The position numbers and the translations under genes are program-made. The notes beneath the pieces are model-generated. The model worked only from the letters and a program-made list of their open reading frames with translations, had not been told where the DNA came from and made no database searches. Of a stretch of DNA of 24,922 nt, positions 16,001-22,791 are shown piece by piece. The stretch spans positions 1 to 24,922 of the forward strand of contig CAZCOA010000040.1 of NCBI GenBank assembly GCA_964500225.1. Reading direction: 5' to 3'. This stretch comes from JAAYDY01 sp964500225 (GTDB taxonomy: Bacteria > Planctomycetota > Phycisphaerae > FEN-1346 > JAACEH01). The number at the start of each line of letters is the position of its first letter. Position 1 is the first letter of the stretch.

Positions 16001-16220
16001 CAAGGGCAAGAACGAGATTGCCATCCGTCTGACCGGAAGCCTGCGTAACGCGATGGGGCCGCACCACCATCGCGGCGGGGAACTGTACATGGCGGGTCCG
16101 AATCAATTCATCGGCCGCAAGCGATTCCATCGCGGCCACTTGGTGGACAATCCCGATTACCGGGAAGACTACAACCTGGTGCCGTTCGGCCTGGGCGGCG
16201 ACGTGGTGCTGCACTACTGA
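13080..16220 (+). CDS. GH106-like glycoside hydrolase (alpha-L-rhamnosidase type)
   Basis: A 1046-residue carbohydrate-active enzyme. The N-terminal block is typical of the GH106-like group common in planctomycetes and Bacteroidetes: RPAPFWSWNDELN at about 18-30, YDEDCWPSG near 87-95 (Asp88, Glu89, Asp90), FTDEP near 212-216 (Asp214, Glu215) and LSEIWGASGHN near 352-362 (Glu354). These acidic residues line the active site in the family, but I cannot assign acid and base roles. The C-terminal third carries two beta-sandwich, sugar-binding modules (EFEIHLNGLRVPL and YLEMSPPDAIVVQVIVNGR). Such enzymes cleave rhamnose or related sugars from pectin-like or algal glycans. No signal peptide is present at this start (ATG 13080 after GGAAGGAAGAGG), so it may act in the cytosol or be exported by another route. 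It is the only catabolic gene here and is not obviously in an operon. Confidence 0.65.
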   Translation: MSFVQRFEKAGNSGRVFRPAPFWSWNDELNVDEVRRQIREMARGGFGGHFMHSRIGLVSPYLGTEWMECVIAACMEARDTNVQPWLYDEDCWPSGHCGRRITAGRPDYQAKILYYEIVRPANFRPDPQTVALFIGQKSGDGPLVGFQRITDVSEARSLRLKGGEAMVHFAYRTHEYVDVLNRAATGQFIESTHEEYRRAAGRFFGTTVPGIFTDEPQVLNARPGAAWSLELPEFFRRSAGYDLLDHLPALFFSVPGGQKVRFDYHQALLRLFLLAFTLPVYQWCGRNKLILTGHLMGEDSCLSQVQYAAAVMPHYEYMHMPGVDHLRRWITSPVGPKQASSVANQFGRSRVLSEIWGASGHNVSFEQLRWIADWQMAFGVNFLCPHLSLYSMRGCRKRDYPPNLFFQQPYWPHFKRLSDTLARTAAVVATGELVADCLVIHPATSAWVLYGDPSAREELERIDDDLARLTTELAGMHCDFEFGDETILERHGRVVGNRVVVGKRKYGRVIVPSCVNLKSGTFELLKRVARRRIPLVFAGRLPSLVDGQPSKALEQFVARQKRVDAGTSKGVAGLKKLLKPALEITAARGTADARDVAAMWRQDGQKHMLFLVNLDPAKSHEVSVALPVQGLVEQLDAATGRVTPVASRTVRGKQSVRLQLAEMGSTILVVHKGRKPAKAATAPAARVRHKKVLARRWQCRRLDPNVLLLDMARPAFGEQPPGELMPVSDIQRLLMADGRDTVVQMTFGFASKLDTKRSRRLQLAIERPQEFEIHLNGLRVPLRDEGWWIDPSLRLLDISRLVNRGENVLTVRRPFYQRDDHRRRLIGLTDPAGNQTFNNWIYPQVELEPVYLVGDFAVEFSGSYLSGGTAFSGRDVKPWDRLPPGRSVWVSGRPTLTAEAETGAGQDLIRGGLPFYAGTVELSQTLVLTSQPGTGAYLEMSPPDAIVVQVIVNGRECEPLWQRPFRVEVGPHLVKGKNEIAIRLTGSLRNAMGPHHHRGGELYMAGPNQFIGRKRFHRGHLVDNPDYREDYNLVPFGLGGDVVLHY

Positions 16221-16589
16221 TCGCGCGGGGCGCAAATCACCATAAGCAGGATGTTCAATACAGGTTACGGGCGACGGTCGCAGGGGCTGGAGCACGGGAG
16301 CGGCTGCGCGGGCAGGGGGCTCGGCGCGGCTGAACAGCACACATCCTACGTACACAATTTTGTTAAAATTTCGTGAGTATGGTGTATTGCCCCTGTTCCG
16401 TGTATGAATTAGGATTGGTTGTAGTGAGGCGTCGCCGGGGGCGCTGTCCTCCTTACTTTCTTGCGGCCAGGCGGTCGTTTTCAACCAAGTGACATGTCGC
16501 GGCGAGCGTCGCCTGTGCAGACAACCTGATTGCCAGGGTATCAGGTCCGGACACCATTTCTCGGTCATGAGCGAAAAGGAGAGAAGACC
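16221..16589. other. Non-coding stretch upstream of the DUF11 lipoprotein gene
   Basis: No gene is supported. It holds an AT-rich island (16355-16373, TTTTGTTAAAATTT type) and the candidate promoter at 16387-16415. The antisense strand is open across it only as a GC shadow. Confidence 0.6.
16387..16415 (+). promoter_or_regulatory. Candidate sigma70-type promoter of the DUF11 genes
   Basis: TTGCCC (16387-16392), 17 bases, TAGGAT (16410-16415), each box 4 of 6. An AT-rich stretch 15-30 bases upstream could act as an UP element. The leader would be about 170 bases. Confidence 0.4.
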
Positions 16590-18869
16590 ATGAAACACCG
16601 ACGGCAATTAGCAGGTGCTGCGGTCGTGCTGCTGCTCGGCATGATCGTAGCGGGCGGGTGTAGTTCGTACCCGACGAAATTCCCGATTATTCCGGGCGGG
16701 AAGATCGCGCGGGAACACGGCAAGCCCATGGAAGGCGGCTACTACATGGACTTCGACCCGAAGGCGGACACCCTGGAGGTGACGCCGGTTGAGGACACCA
16801 ACCCGGTCAAGACGCAGCATATTCTGATCGCGACGGTGAAGGACGCCAACGGCAAGCCGCTGGAGTGCCGCCGCGTGGAGTGGATCATTGCGGAAGGGTC
16901 GGTCGGCGACATCGTCGAGGTGGACGAGAGCGGGTGGTACAAGCAGCGCGGCTACAAGGTGGATAACAAGTACGCCGTGAGCCACACCAACCGGGGCACG
17001 CACGTTCTGACCCGCGGCAACGACGATCCGTCGGACGACATCGAGATCGGCAAGGGGCAGACGTGGTGCGTGATCACGTCGCCGGTCGAGGGCGACACGC
17101 ACGTCGTGGCGTACGCGCCGGCGATTCACGACTGGAACAAGCACAAGGTGTTCGTGGTCAAGCACTGGAACGACGCGCAGTGGGAGTTTCCGCCGGACGC
17201 GGTGAACCCGATCGGGACGCCGCACACGATGGCGGTGAAGGTGATGAAGGCGTCGGACGGCTCGCCGCACAAGGGCTGGATCGTGACGTTCAAGGTGGCC
17301 GACGGGCCGGATGCGGTGTTCGCCCCCGGCGACCAGCCGACGGTGTCGGTGAAGACCGGGGACGACGGCGTGGCGCGTGTGCAGCTGAAGCAGGTCCGGC
17401 CGGTGGAAGGGGCCAACACGATCGAGATGGAGATCGTGCGGCCGGAGGACAACACGTGCGGCTGCAAGCCGGCGGCGCGCATCGCGACCGGCAAGATGGT
17501 CAAGACGTGGGTCGGCCCGCGGATCGGGATCGACAAGACGGCCCCGGCGGCGGCCGGCGTCGGCGACCAGATCCAGTACGGCATCGTCGTGACGAACCCC
17601 GGGCAGGCCGACGCGACGAACGTGCGCGTGGTGGACACGATGCCCGAGGGGATTCAGTACGTGAGCTCGCGGCCCGAGGCGACGGTGTCGGGCCAGACGC
17701 TGACGTGGAACCTGGGCACGCTGGCGGCCGGCGGCAGCCAGACGCTGTCGGTGGTGGCCAAGACGACGCGGACGGGGACGTTCCAGAACTGCGCCGAAGT
17801 GACGGGCGATCACGGGCTGACGGCTCGGGATTGCGCGAGCACGGTGGTAACGGCGCCGAAGCTGGCGGTCGAGAAGACCGGTCCGGCGGAAGTGCTGATC
17901 TGCGAACCGATCACGTATCGGATCGTGGTGCGCAACACGGGCGACGGCCCGGCGACGAACGTCCGCGTGACGGACGAACTGCCGGACGGCCTGACGACGA
18001 GCGACGGGCGGAAGTCGGCGGCGTTCGACGCCGGGACGTTGCAGCCGGGCGAGGCCAAACAGGCGACGTACACGGTGAAGGCGTCGCGTCCCGGGACGTT
18101 CAGCAACACGGCGGTGGCGGCCAGCGCCGAAGGGGCCAAGGCCGAGGCGATGCATAAGGTGACGGTCCGTCAGCCGGTGCTGTCGCTGACCAAGAGCGGC
18201 CCGGACACGCGGTACATCAACCGCGAGGCCACCTACGAGATCACCGTCAGCAACAAGGGTGACGGCGAGGCACGCAACACGGTGGTGACGGACACGCTTC
18301 CGGCGGGTCTGGCGTTTGTCAGCGCGACCGAGGGCGGCCAGATGACGGGCGGCAAGGTGGTGTGGAACGTCGGCACGCTGGCGGCCGGCGCATCGAAGAC
18401 GTTGTCGGTGACGGTCCGGGCGACGGCCATGGGCGCGCAGCGGAACACGGTGACGGCTACGGCCACGTGCACCGACGCGCAGGCGGAGGTCACGACGACG
18501 ATCGAGGGCATTCCGGCCATCCTGCTGGAAGTGGTGGACGTGGAGGACCCGATCGAGGTGGGCCAGAACGAGGTGTACGTGATCACGGTGACGAACCAGG
18601 GTTCGGCCGTGGGCACGAACATCCGCGTGACGTGCACGCTGCCGGCCGAGCAGGACTACGTGTCCGGCCAGGGCCCGACGCAGGCGACGGCGGCGGGCAA
18701 GACGGTGACGTTCGCGCCGCTGTCGATCCTGGGGCCGAAGGCGCAGGCGGTGTACCGCGTGACGGCGAAGTCCAACGCGGCGGGTGACGTGCGGTTTGCC
18801 GTGGAGATGGTCAGCGATCAGATGACCAGCCCGGTGAACGAGACCGAGAGCACGCACCAGTACAAGTAG
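16590..18869 (+). CDS. DUF11-repeat lipoprotein
   Basis: A 759-residue envelope protein. The start at 16590 follows AAAAGGAGA, and the first 22 residues are a signal peptide ending VAGGC-SS, a relaxed lipobox, so a lipid-anchored surface or outer-membrane protein is likely. Residues about 25-312 are a unique beta-rich region with TVKDANGKPL and KVMKASDGSPH motifs resembling big bacterial Ig-like or invasin-type domains. Four DUF11 units follow, starting near 313, 424, 531 and 643, each with the marks of the fold: a GD..TY.I.V.N.G...A.NV.V.D.LP.G pattern and a LAAG.S.TLSV-like edge. DUF11 proteins are large surface proteins in planctomycetes, thought to be structural or adhesive. The last unit is almost the same as that of the next gene, with identical DNA over the final 89 bases. 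Confidence 0.85.
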   Translation: MKHRRQLAGAAVVLLLGMIVAGGCSSYPTKFPIIPGGKIAREHGKPMEGGYYMDFDPKADTLEVTPVEDTNPVKTQHILIATVKDANGKPLECRRVEWIIAEGSVGDIVEVDESGWYKQRGYKVDNKYAVSHTNRGTHVLTRGNDDPSDDIEIGKGQTWCVITSPVEGDTHVVAYAPAIHDWNKHKVFVVKHWNDAQWEFPPDAVNPIGTPHTMAVKVMKASDGSPHKGWIVTFKVADGPDAVFAPGDQPTVSVKTGDDGVARVQLKQVRPVEGANTIEMEIVRPEDNTCGCKPAARIATGKMVKTWVGPRIGIDKTAPAAAGVGDQIQYGIVVTNPGQADATNVRVVDTMPEGIQYVSSRPEATVSGQTLTWNLGTLAAGGSQTLSVVAKTTRTGTFQNCAEVTGDHGLTARDCASTVVTAPKLAVEKTGPAEVLICEPITYRIVVRNTGDGPATNVRVTDELPDGLTTSDGRKSAAFDAGTLQPGEAKQATYTVKASRPGTFSNTAVAASAEGAKAEAMHKVTVRQPVLSLTKSGPDTRYINREATYEITVSNKGDGEARNTVVTDTLPAGLAFVSATEGGQMTGGKVVWNVGTLAAGASKTLSVTVRATAMGAQRNTVTATATCTDAQAEVTTTIEGIPAILLEVVDVEDPIEVGQNEVYVITVTNQGSAVGTNIRVTCTLPAEQDYVSGQGPTQATAAGKTVTFAPLSILGPKAQAVYRVTAKSNAAGDVRFAVEMVSDQMTSPVNETESTHQYK
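18618..18662 (+). repeat. 45-bp segment identical to 20218-20262
   Basis: Within the fourth DUF11 unit, from an AAC codon through a GTG, every base including synonymous positions is identical to the paralogous gene. Confidence 0.9.
18781..18869 (+). repeat. 89-bp 3' segment identical to 20381-20469
   Basis: The last 89 bases of the first DUF11 gene, including its stop codon, match the end of the second gene base for base, while the upstream units of the two genes differ at many positions. Confidence 0.95.
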
Positions 18870-18890
18870 CCGCTGTAAAGCGGATGTCCA

Positions 18891-18927
18891 ACGCGGGGCG
18901 CTCGACATTCGGTCGGGCGCCCCGTGT
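18891..18927 (+). terminator. Strong hairpin between the two DUF11 genes
   Basis: A 16-bp stem (two G-U pairs) with a five-base ATTCG loop: arms 18891-18906 and 18912-18927. No T-run follows, but the stem is the strongest in the window and sits 21 bases after the stop. It may terminate, attenuate or protect the upstream mRNA, making the downstream gene separately controlled. Confidence 0.65.
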
Positions 18928-19038
18928 GCTCTTGTGGTGCGGCGATCCTGAAGAGCCGCTGATGCCATTGTCGGGGCGTGTGCCGTACGGACGGGCCGGG
19001 CTTGCGGCACGAGGCCCCCCAACGAAAGGAGTTTCCCC

Positions 19039-20469
19039 ATGAGTCCTCGTGTGCTTTCTGTGGCGGCGGCGGTGGCCGTCGTGGCCGGTCTGGCGTCGGC
19101 TATGCCGGCGTCGGCGCAGACCTCGTCGGGTGCGGTGGTGACGTGGGTGGCCCCGGAGCAGGTGCTTGTCGGGCGGGAGTTCACCTACAAGCTGATCGTG
19201 ACGAACGTGACGAACCAGGCGCTGGCGGACGTGGAAGTGTTCGAGAAGACGCCGGAGGGGTTCTCGCTGAAGGGGACCGACCCGGCGGCGGCCGTGGCGG
19301 GCGACACGCTCTCGTGGAAGATCGGGTCGTTGGAGCCGGGACAGTCGCGGACGATTACCGTGACCGGGTCGGCGACGGGGCTGGGGGTGATGCGTCCGTG
19401 CGCGTACGCGACATGCCGGCTGCCGCAGGCGTGTGCGGCGATCCGGGCGGTGCAGCCGAAGCTGGAGCTGACCAAGACGGGCCCGGCGGAGGTGCTCCTC
19501 TGCGAGCCGATCACGTACACGGTGGTGGTGCGGAACGTCGGCGACGGTCCGGCGACGGACGTCCGCGTGAGCGATCCGCTGCCGGAGGGCCTGGTGCCGG
19601 AGGACGGGCGGGCGGTGCAGTCGTTCAACGCCGGGGCGCTTCAGCCGGGCGAGGCGAAACAGGCGACCTACCGGGTGAAGGCGTCGCATCGGGGGGCGTT
19701 CGTGAACACGGTGCAGGCGACCAGCGCCGAAGGGGCGACGGCCCAGGCGACACACCAGGTGACGGTGCGCGAACCGGTGCTGCAACTGGTCAAGACCGCC
19801 CCTGCGATGCGGTACCTGGGTCGGAGCGTGGAGTACTCGATCGAGGTGCGCAACGTGGGCGACGGTCCGGCCCGGAACCTTTTGGTGACCGAGACGCTGC
19901 CGGACGGGTTGACGCTCACGAGTGCGAGCCAGGGCGCGGCGCCGAGTCGCAACCAGGTGACCTGGAGCCTGGGGACGCTGGAGGCGGGGGCATCGCAGAC
20001 CGTGTCGGTGGTGTGCCGCGCGGACCGGATCGGCACGATGAAGAACACGGTGTCGGCGACGGCCCAGTGCGCGTCGGCGACGGCCGAGGCAACCACGGCC
20101 ATCGAAGGCATCCCGGCGATTTTGCTCGAGGTGGTTGACGTCGAGGATCCGATCGAAGTGGGCAAGAACGAGACCTACCGGATCGAGGTGACCAACCAGG
20201 GCACGGCGGTGGGGAGCAACATCCGCGTGACGTGCACGCTGCCGGCCGAGCAGGACTACGTGACCAGCACCGGCCCGACGCAGGCGACCGCGGCAGGCAA
20301 GACGGTGACGTTCGCGCCGCTGGCGAGCCTGGCGCCGAAGGCCGTGGCTGTATTCAGCGTGACCGTGAAAGCCAACGCGTCGGGTGACGTGCGGTTTGCC
20401 GTGGAGATGGTCAGCGATCAGATGACCAGCCCGGTGAACGAGACCGAGAGCACGCACCAGTACAAGTAG
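19039..20469 (+). CDS. Secreted DUF11-repeat protein
   Basis: A 476-residue paralogue of the preceding gene without its long N-terminal region. The ATG at 19039 follows GAAAGGAG, and the signal peptide (MSPRVLSVAAAVAVVAGLASA, cleavage near ASAQ) is a type I peptide rather than a lipoprotein one, so the product should be soluble in the periplasm or secreted. Four DUF11 units start near residues 35, 142, 248 and 360; the first has a Cys-containing end (PCAYATCRLPQAC) that could form a disulfide. The units follow the same order as in the upstream protein (KTGPAE unit 2, KTAPA unit 3, IEGIPAILLEVVDVED linker into unit 4). The products may form one surface structure. A hairpin candidate lies after the stop (20496-20549). 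Confidence 0.87.
   Translation: MSPRVLSVAAAVAVVAGLASAMPASAQTSSGAVVTWVAPEQVLVGREFTYKLIVTNVTNQALADVEVFEKTPEGFSLKGTDPAAAVAGDTLSWKIGSLEPGQSRTITVTGSATGLGVMRPCAYATCRLPQACAAIRAVQPKLELTKTGPAEVLLCEPITYTVVVRNVGDGPATDVRVSDPLPEGLVPEDGRAVQSFNAGALQPGEAKQATYRVKASHRGAFVNTVQATSAEGATAQATHQVTVREPVLQLVKTAPAMRYLGRSVEYSIEVRNVGDGPARNLLVTETLPDGLTLTSASQGAAPSRNQVTWSLGTLEAGASQTVSVVCRADRIGTMKNTVSATAQCASATAEATTAIEGIPAILLEVVDVEDPIEVGKNETYRIEVTNQGTAVGSNIRVTCTLPAEQDYVTSTGPTQATAAGKTVTFAPLASLAPKAVAVFSVTVKANASGDVRFAVEMVSDQMTSPVNETESTHQYK
20218..20262 (+). repeat. 45-bp segment identical to 18618-18662
   Basis: Second copy of the identical segment in the fourth DUF11 unit. Confidence 0.9.
20381..20469 (+). repeat. 89-bp 3' segment identical to 18781-18869
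   Basis: Second copy of the identical 3' segment, ending at the stop codon. Confidence 0.95.
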
Positions 20470-20495
20470 GTGCCGGCGCTGCGAGGCGGCGTACG

Positions 20496-20549
20496 GGCAC
20501 GGTGGGACGTCGTCGGTGTGGAGTCAGGGAGGCGTGGCGGCACCGTGCC
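20496..20549 (+). terminator. Possible hairpin after the second DUF11 gene
   Basis: GGCACGGTG (20496-20504) and CACCGTGCC (20541-20549) are perfect inverted repeats with a 36-base interior; the right arm can instead fold on itself (GCGGCA/TGCCGC). There is no T-run. It is a weak terminator candidate. Confidence 0.35.
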
Positions 20550-20689
20550 GCGCGTCTCCCGCTCCATATCGGGACCGCACGTGTTCGTGAGTGCGAGGGG
20601 CTCGGCCGTGCCGCGCGGGATGTGCGGCGGCATGCTCTGCGCGAAAGGGTGGCGGCGGGCGGAATCGGCGAGCATGCGGGGGACTTCGC

Positions 20690-21451
20690 TTACGGCCGGG
20701 CGGGGGCTGGCGTGTCGGGCCGTGCCCAGAGGAAATAGGCGGGCGTGGCGTAGAGGAATCGGGCCGCGTAGCCGCACATCTGCTCCAGCCCCGGGGACAG
20801 GGTCTGCGCGGTTTTGGCGCCGAGGTAGCTGCGCGACCAGCGGTGCAACTCGGCCGTGACCCATGCGCGGTCGGCCTGTGGCAATGCCTGCACGGCGGCC
20901 AGCAGAGCCGCCGCCGACCGCGCGTCTTGGCGCCGCAGGCCGACGACTTCCAGGGCTGCCTGCAACCGAGCGGCAGCGGCGCTGGGCGTCACGGCGTACC
21001 GGGTCATGCCCGCGCGCTGGAAGAACGGGTGCATGGCGGCCATGACGGCCATGGCCTCGACGTAGGGGGTTCCGGCCAGCGGCAACGTGTCGCGTACCAG
21101 GCGCACCGACAGGCCGAGGCCGCGCCAGTTGGGGTCCACGACCACGCGGCTGATGGTCCGCAGATGCTCGTTCCAGAATCGCAGGCGACCTTGGCGAGGC
21201 AAACGATCGACCAACGGTTTCAGTGCGCGGTTTCGCGGACCGCAGTTGGCCGACGGCAGGCAGTACACGATCACGGCGATCAGGTCCGCCCCGTGCCGCA
21301 TGGCGAACACTTTGTCCAGGCCGCCCACGGCGTGGTTTCGGTAATGCAGCGGCGCCAGGGCCCGCCAGTCGTCGATGCCGGCCGGTTCGATCCGCACCTC
21401 GTCGGCCAGTGTGCATGTATTTCGTCCCGACCTTTCCCGACGGCATGGCAT
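20690..21451 (-). CDS. GNAT acetyltransferase resembling the acetyltransferase half of COG2401 ABC-ATPase fusions
   Basis: A 253-residue protein with a GNAT fold: acetyl-CoA loop around RGLGLS (110-115) after the strand TISRVVVDP (99-107), and a conserved block AVMAAMHPFFQRAGM (135-149). LHYRNH (35-40) and the ISRVVV...RGLG...AVMA..PFF..AGM pattern match what I remember of COG2401 proteins, which fuse an ABC-type ATPase to this acetyltransferase-like domain. Here no ATPase is attached or nearby. The C-terminal 90 residues (about 160-253) are an extra, Ala-rich helical region. The acceptor is unknown. The ATG at 21451 follows GGAGGG at seven bases, a good ribosome site, yet it lies inside the longer ParB-like frame, 82 bases after a poly-G tract. 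It could also be made as the C-terminal part of a ParB-GNAT fusion if the tract is shifted by one base. Confidence 0.7.
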   Translation of the reverse strand: MPCRRERSGRNTCTLADEVRIEPAGIDDWRALAPLHYRNHAVGGLDKVFAMRHGADLIAVIVYCLPSANCGPRNRALKPLVDRLPRQGRLRFWNEHLRTISRVVVDPNWRGLGLSVRLVRDTLPLAGTPYVEAMAVMAAMHPFFQRAGMTRYAVTPSAAAARLQAALEVVGLRRQDARSAAALLAAVQALPQADRAWVTAELHRWSRSYLGAKTAQTLSPGLEQMCGYAARFLYATPAYFLWARPDTPAPARP

Positions 21452-22284
21452 CGGCGCACCCTCCAGGTCCGTACACCCGTGTTCTCCGTAAGTCGTCGCA
21501 TGGCCTCGCCAGCGAGGCCCGGCCTCCCCCCGCCCCCCCCCCCCCCTTTTTCGCGTGTCTTCCCCAGGCCCGGGTGGAGGACAAAGTGTGAAAAGGGGCC
21601 GCAGAAGGGGCGTGGGGCCTCGTCGGCCAGGAATTTCCGGGCCATGCGGACCAGTCCGGCCGCACTTCGACCGCGTGCGTCGGCGTCATCCGTCTGATGC
21701 TTGCCGGCGAGCGAGACGGCGCGGCGCACGGTGCGCCAATCCTCGGCCGTCAGGAAGAACGTCAAGGGGTGAAGCGGCTCGGCGACCTCGCCGGGCGGCG
21801 TCGGGGCCGGCAGCGGCCGCGTGGCGAGCTCCACGGCTCGTTGCAGTGCCGCGCGGTCTTCGGGCACCAGGCGCGACAGCTCCTTCAGGCGGGACGCCTC
21901 GGCCTGTCCGGCGAGGCGGGCCAGCAGGGCGGCACGTCGCATCGGGTCGTCGCGCCCTTGTAAGCGGTTCAAGGTGGCCAGAAGCAGGAGGCCCTCCTGC
22001 GCGTCCACGTCCCAGACGTCGCAGCGGGCCGAGGGCCGACCGAGCTCGCGCAGCGCGCGGAGGCGGTGGTGCCCGTTGAGCACCTGGTACCGGGCGGACG
22101 GAGACGAGCCACGGCCGGGCGGCGACGACTCGCCCGGCTCCGTCGGCAACGGTCGGACGACGAGGGGCTCGTAACGGCCGCTACGCTCGATGTGCCGCCG
22201 CAACTTCGCGAACTGGTCCGCCGCCATGACGTTGGAATTCATTGGATGCTCGACCAAGGCCGAGATAGGAATCTCCACAGACAT
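21280..22284 (-). CDS. ParB-like (ParB/Srx N-terminal fold) protein; true 3' end uncertain
   Basis: The start at 22284 follows GGGAGG by eight bases. Residues about 3-100 are the ParB N-terminal fold: IPISALVEHPMN, then EPLVVRP, and the NGHHRLRAL nucleotide-binding motif at 70-78; an LNRLQG block is at 105-110. A helical part and PLTFFLTAEDW (173-183) follow, ending naturally near ARKFLADEAP (about 215-224). Modern work shows ParB-type domains bind and hydrolyse CTP, and some relatives act as nucleases or sulfiredoxins. No ParA is nearby, so chromosome partitioning is unlikely. After residue 247 the frame passes through a 14-G tract and continues as improbable sequence for 172 bases inside the GNAT gene. 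Either the tract is miscounted or it is a slippage site; only a -1 change joins the ParB domain to the GNAT frame. The natural protein may be about 230-250 residues or a ParB-GNAT fusion. Confidence 0.7.
   Translation of the reverse strand: MSVEIPISALVEHPMNSNVMAADQFAKLRRHIERSGRYEPLVVRPLPTEPGESSPPGRGSSPSARYQVLNGHHRLRALRELGRPSARCDVWDVDAQEGLLLLATLNRLQGRDDPMRRAALLARLAGQAEASRLKELSRLVPEDRAALQRAVELATRPLPAPTPPGEVAEPLHPLTFFLTAEDWRTVRRAVSLAGKHQTDDADARGRSAAGLVRMARKFLADEAPRPFCGPFSHFVLHPGLGKTREKGGGGGGGRPGLAGEAMRRLTENTGVRTWRVRRCHAVGKGRDEIHAHWPTRCGSNRPASTTGGPWRRCITETTPWAAWTKCSPCGTGRT
21526..21551 (-). repeat. Poly-G tract (A5-G14-C-G6 on the coding strand)
   Basis: On the minus strand five A, then 14 G, a C and six more G. 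A 14-base homopolymer inside a coding frame is prone to replication slippage, transcriptional slippage and sequencing error alike. It is at codon 247 of the ParB-like gene, 82 bases upstream of the GNAT start. Confidence 0.95.
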
Positions 22285-22382
22285 CGCCGCACCCTCCCCC
22301 AAGCCTCCCCCTGATCCGCCGATCCGCGACAGAGCAACGGGACAGTGCCCCCGCCGGGAATCGGCCCCTGACCGGACGGCGG

Positions 22383-22595
22383 TTACTGGCGTTGGGCCTG
22401 GCGCTGCTCTGCGGCGGCCGCCAGACGCCGAATCTGGTCGCGTGCCTGCGCCATGCGGCGGTAAACCGTTTGGCGGGTCACCCCCAACGCCGCCGCCAGC
22501 GTCCGGACGGGCACGCCGTGAACCACGACGGTTCGCAACAGTGCCTCGTTCCGACGATACCGACCAACACCCTGTCCCTTGGCCTGCACTGACAT
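22383..22595 (-). CDS. Small helix-turn-helix protein
   Basis: A 70-residue basic protein. The start at 22595 has a very strong ribosome site, AGGAGGT six bases upstream, which settles that the gene is real. Residues 29-50 form a helix-turn-helix of the resolvase/sigma-like kind (PVRTLAAALGVTRQTVYRRM), preceded by a short helix and followed by a Gln/Arg/Ala tail. It would bind DNA and either regulate the module or act as a specificity subunit for its ParB-like partner. The stop (TAA) is 98 bases before the ParB-like start, a loose operon spacing. It is first in the minus-strand operon, about 190 bases after the promoter start. Confidence 0.82.
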   Translation of the reverse strand: MSVQAKGQGVGRYRRNEALLRTVVVHGVPVRTLAAALGVTRQTVYRRMAQARDQIRRLAAAAEQRQAQRQ

Positions 22596-22791
22596 TCGGC
22601 ACCTCCTATGTACGACCTCTCAGCCAACTGCTCCAGGTCCACGGGCGCATACCGGGGTCCCACGACCTTCGGCGGCCATCGCCCTGGCCCCCGTCCCAGC
22701 CCGACCGCTCGCGCCCGAAGAGCCTGCATCCTGGCGGTAGGACCTTGCACGACGCGAAATTCGGCGGTAGAATACCTAACATTGCCCTAAG
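22596..22791 (-). other. Long leader of the HTH-ParB-GNAT operon
   Basis: About 190 bases of presumed untranslated mRNA between the promoter and the HTH start. A frame starting at GTG 22750 runs through it but overlaps the HTH gene in another frame and has no ribosome site. No stable terminator hairpin is evident; the length invites leader control. With the divergent leader to 22957 this is a 362-base non-coding region. Confidence 0.4.

Noticed and set aside
12987..16607. 1206-residue open frame on the minus strand across the glycoside hydrolase gene
   Set aside because: It is the antisense of a well-supported gene, Arg/His/Pro-rich throughout, with no recognisable domain or ribosome site; high GC removes stop codons.
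16608..19184. 858-residue minus-strand frame opposite the DUF11 lipoprotein
   Set aside because: Arg/His-rich antisense shadow; it even repeats with the DUF11 units because those repeat on the other strand.
20418..21689. 423-residue minus-strand frame overlapping the GNAT gene, considered as the continuation of ParB after a frameshift
   Set aside because: Its sequence is low-complexity Arg/Pro/Gly and antisense to the end of the second DUF11 gene; only the GNAT frame gives a real domain.
21280..22284. Chromosome-partitioning parB
   Set aside because: No ParA gene and no parS-like palindromes nearby; the HTH is a separate small protein and the C-terminal dimerisation domain of chromosomal ParB is absent.
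22478..22750. 90-residue minus-strand frame in the HTH operon leader
   Set aside because: GTG start with no ribosome site, and it overlaps in another frame the HTH gene, which has a near-perfect AGGAGGT site.
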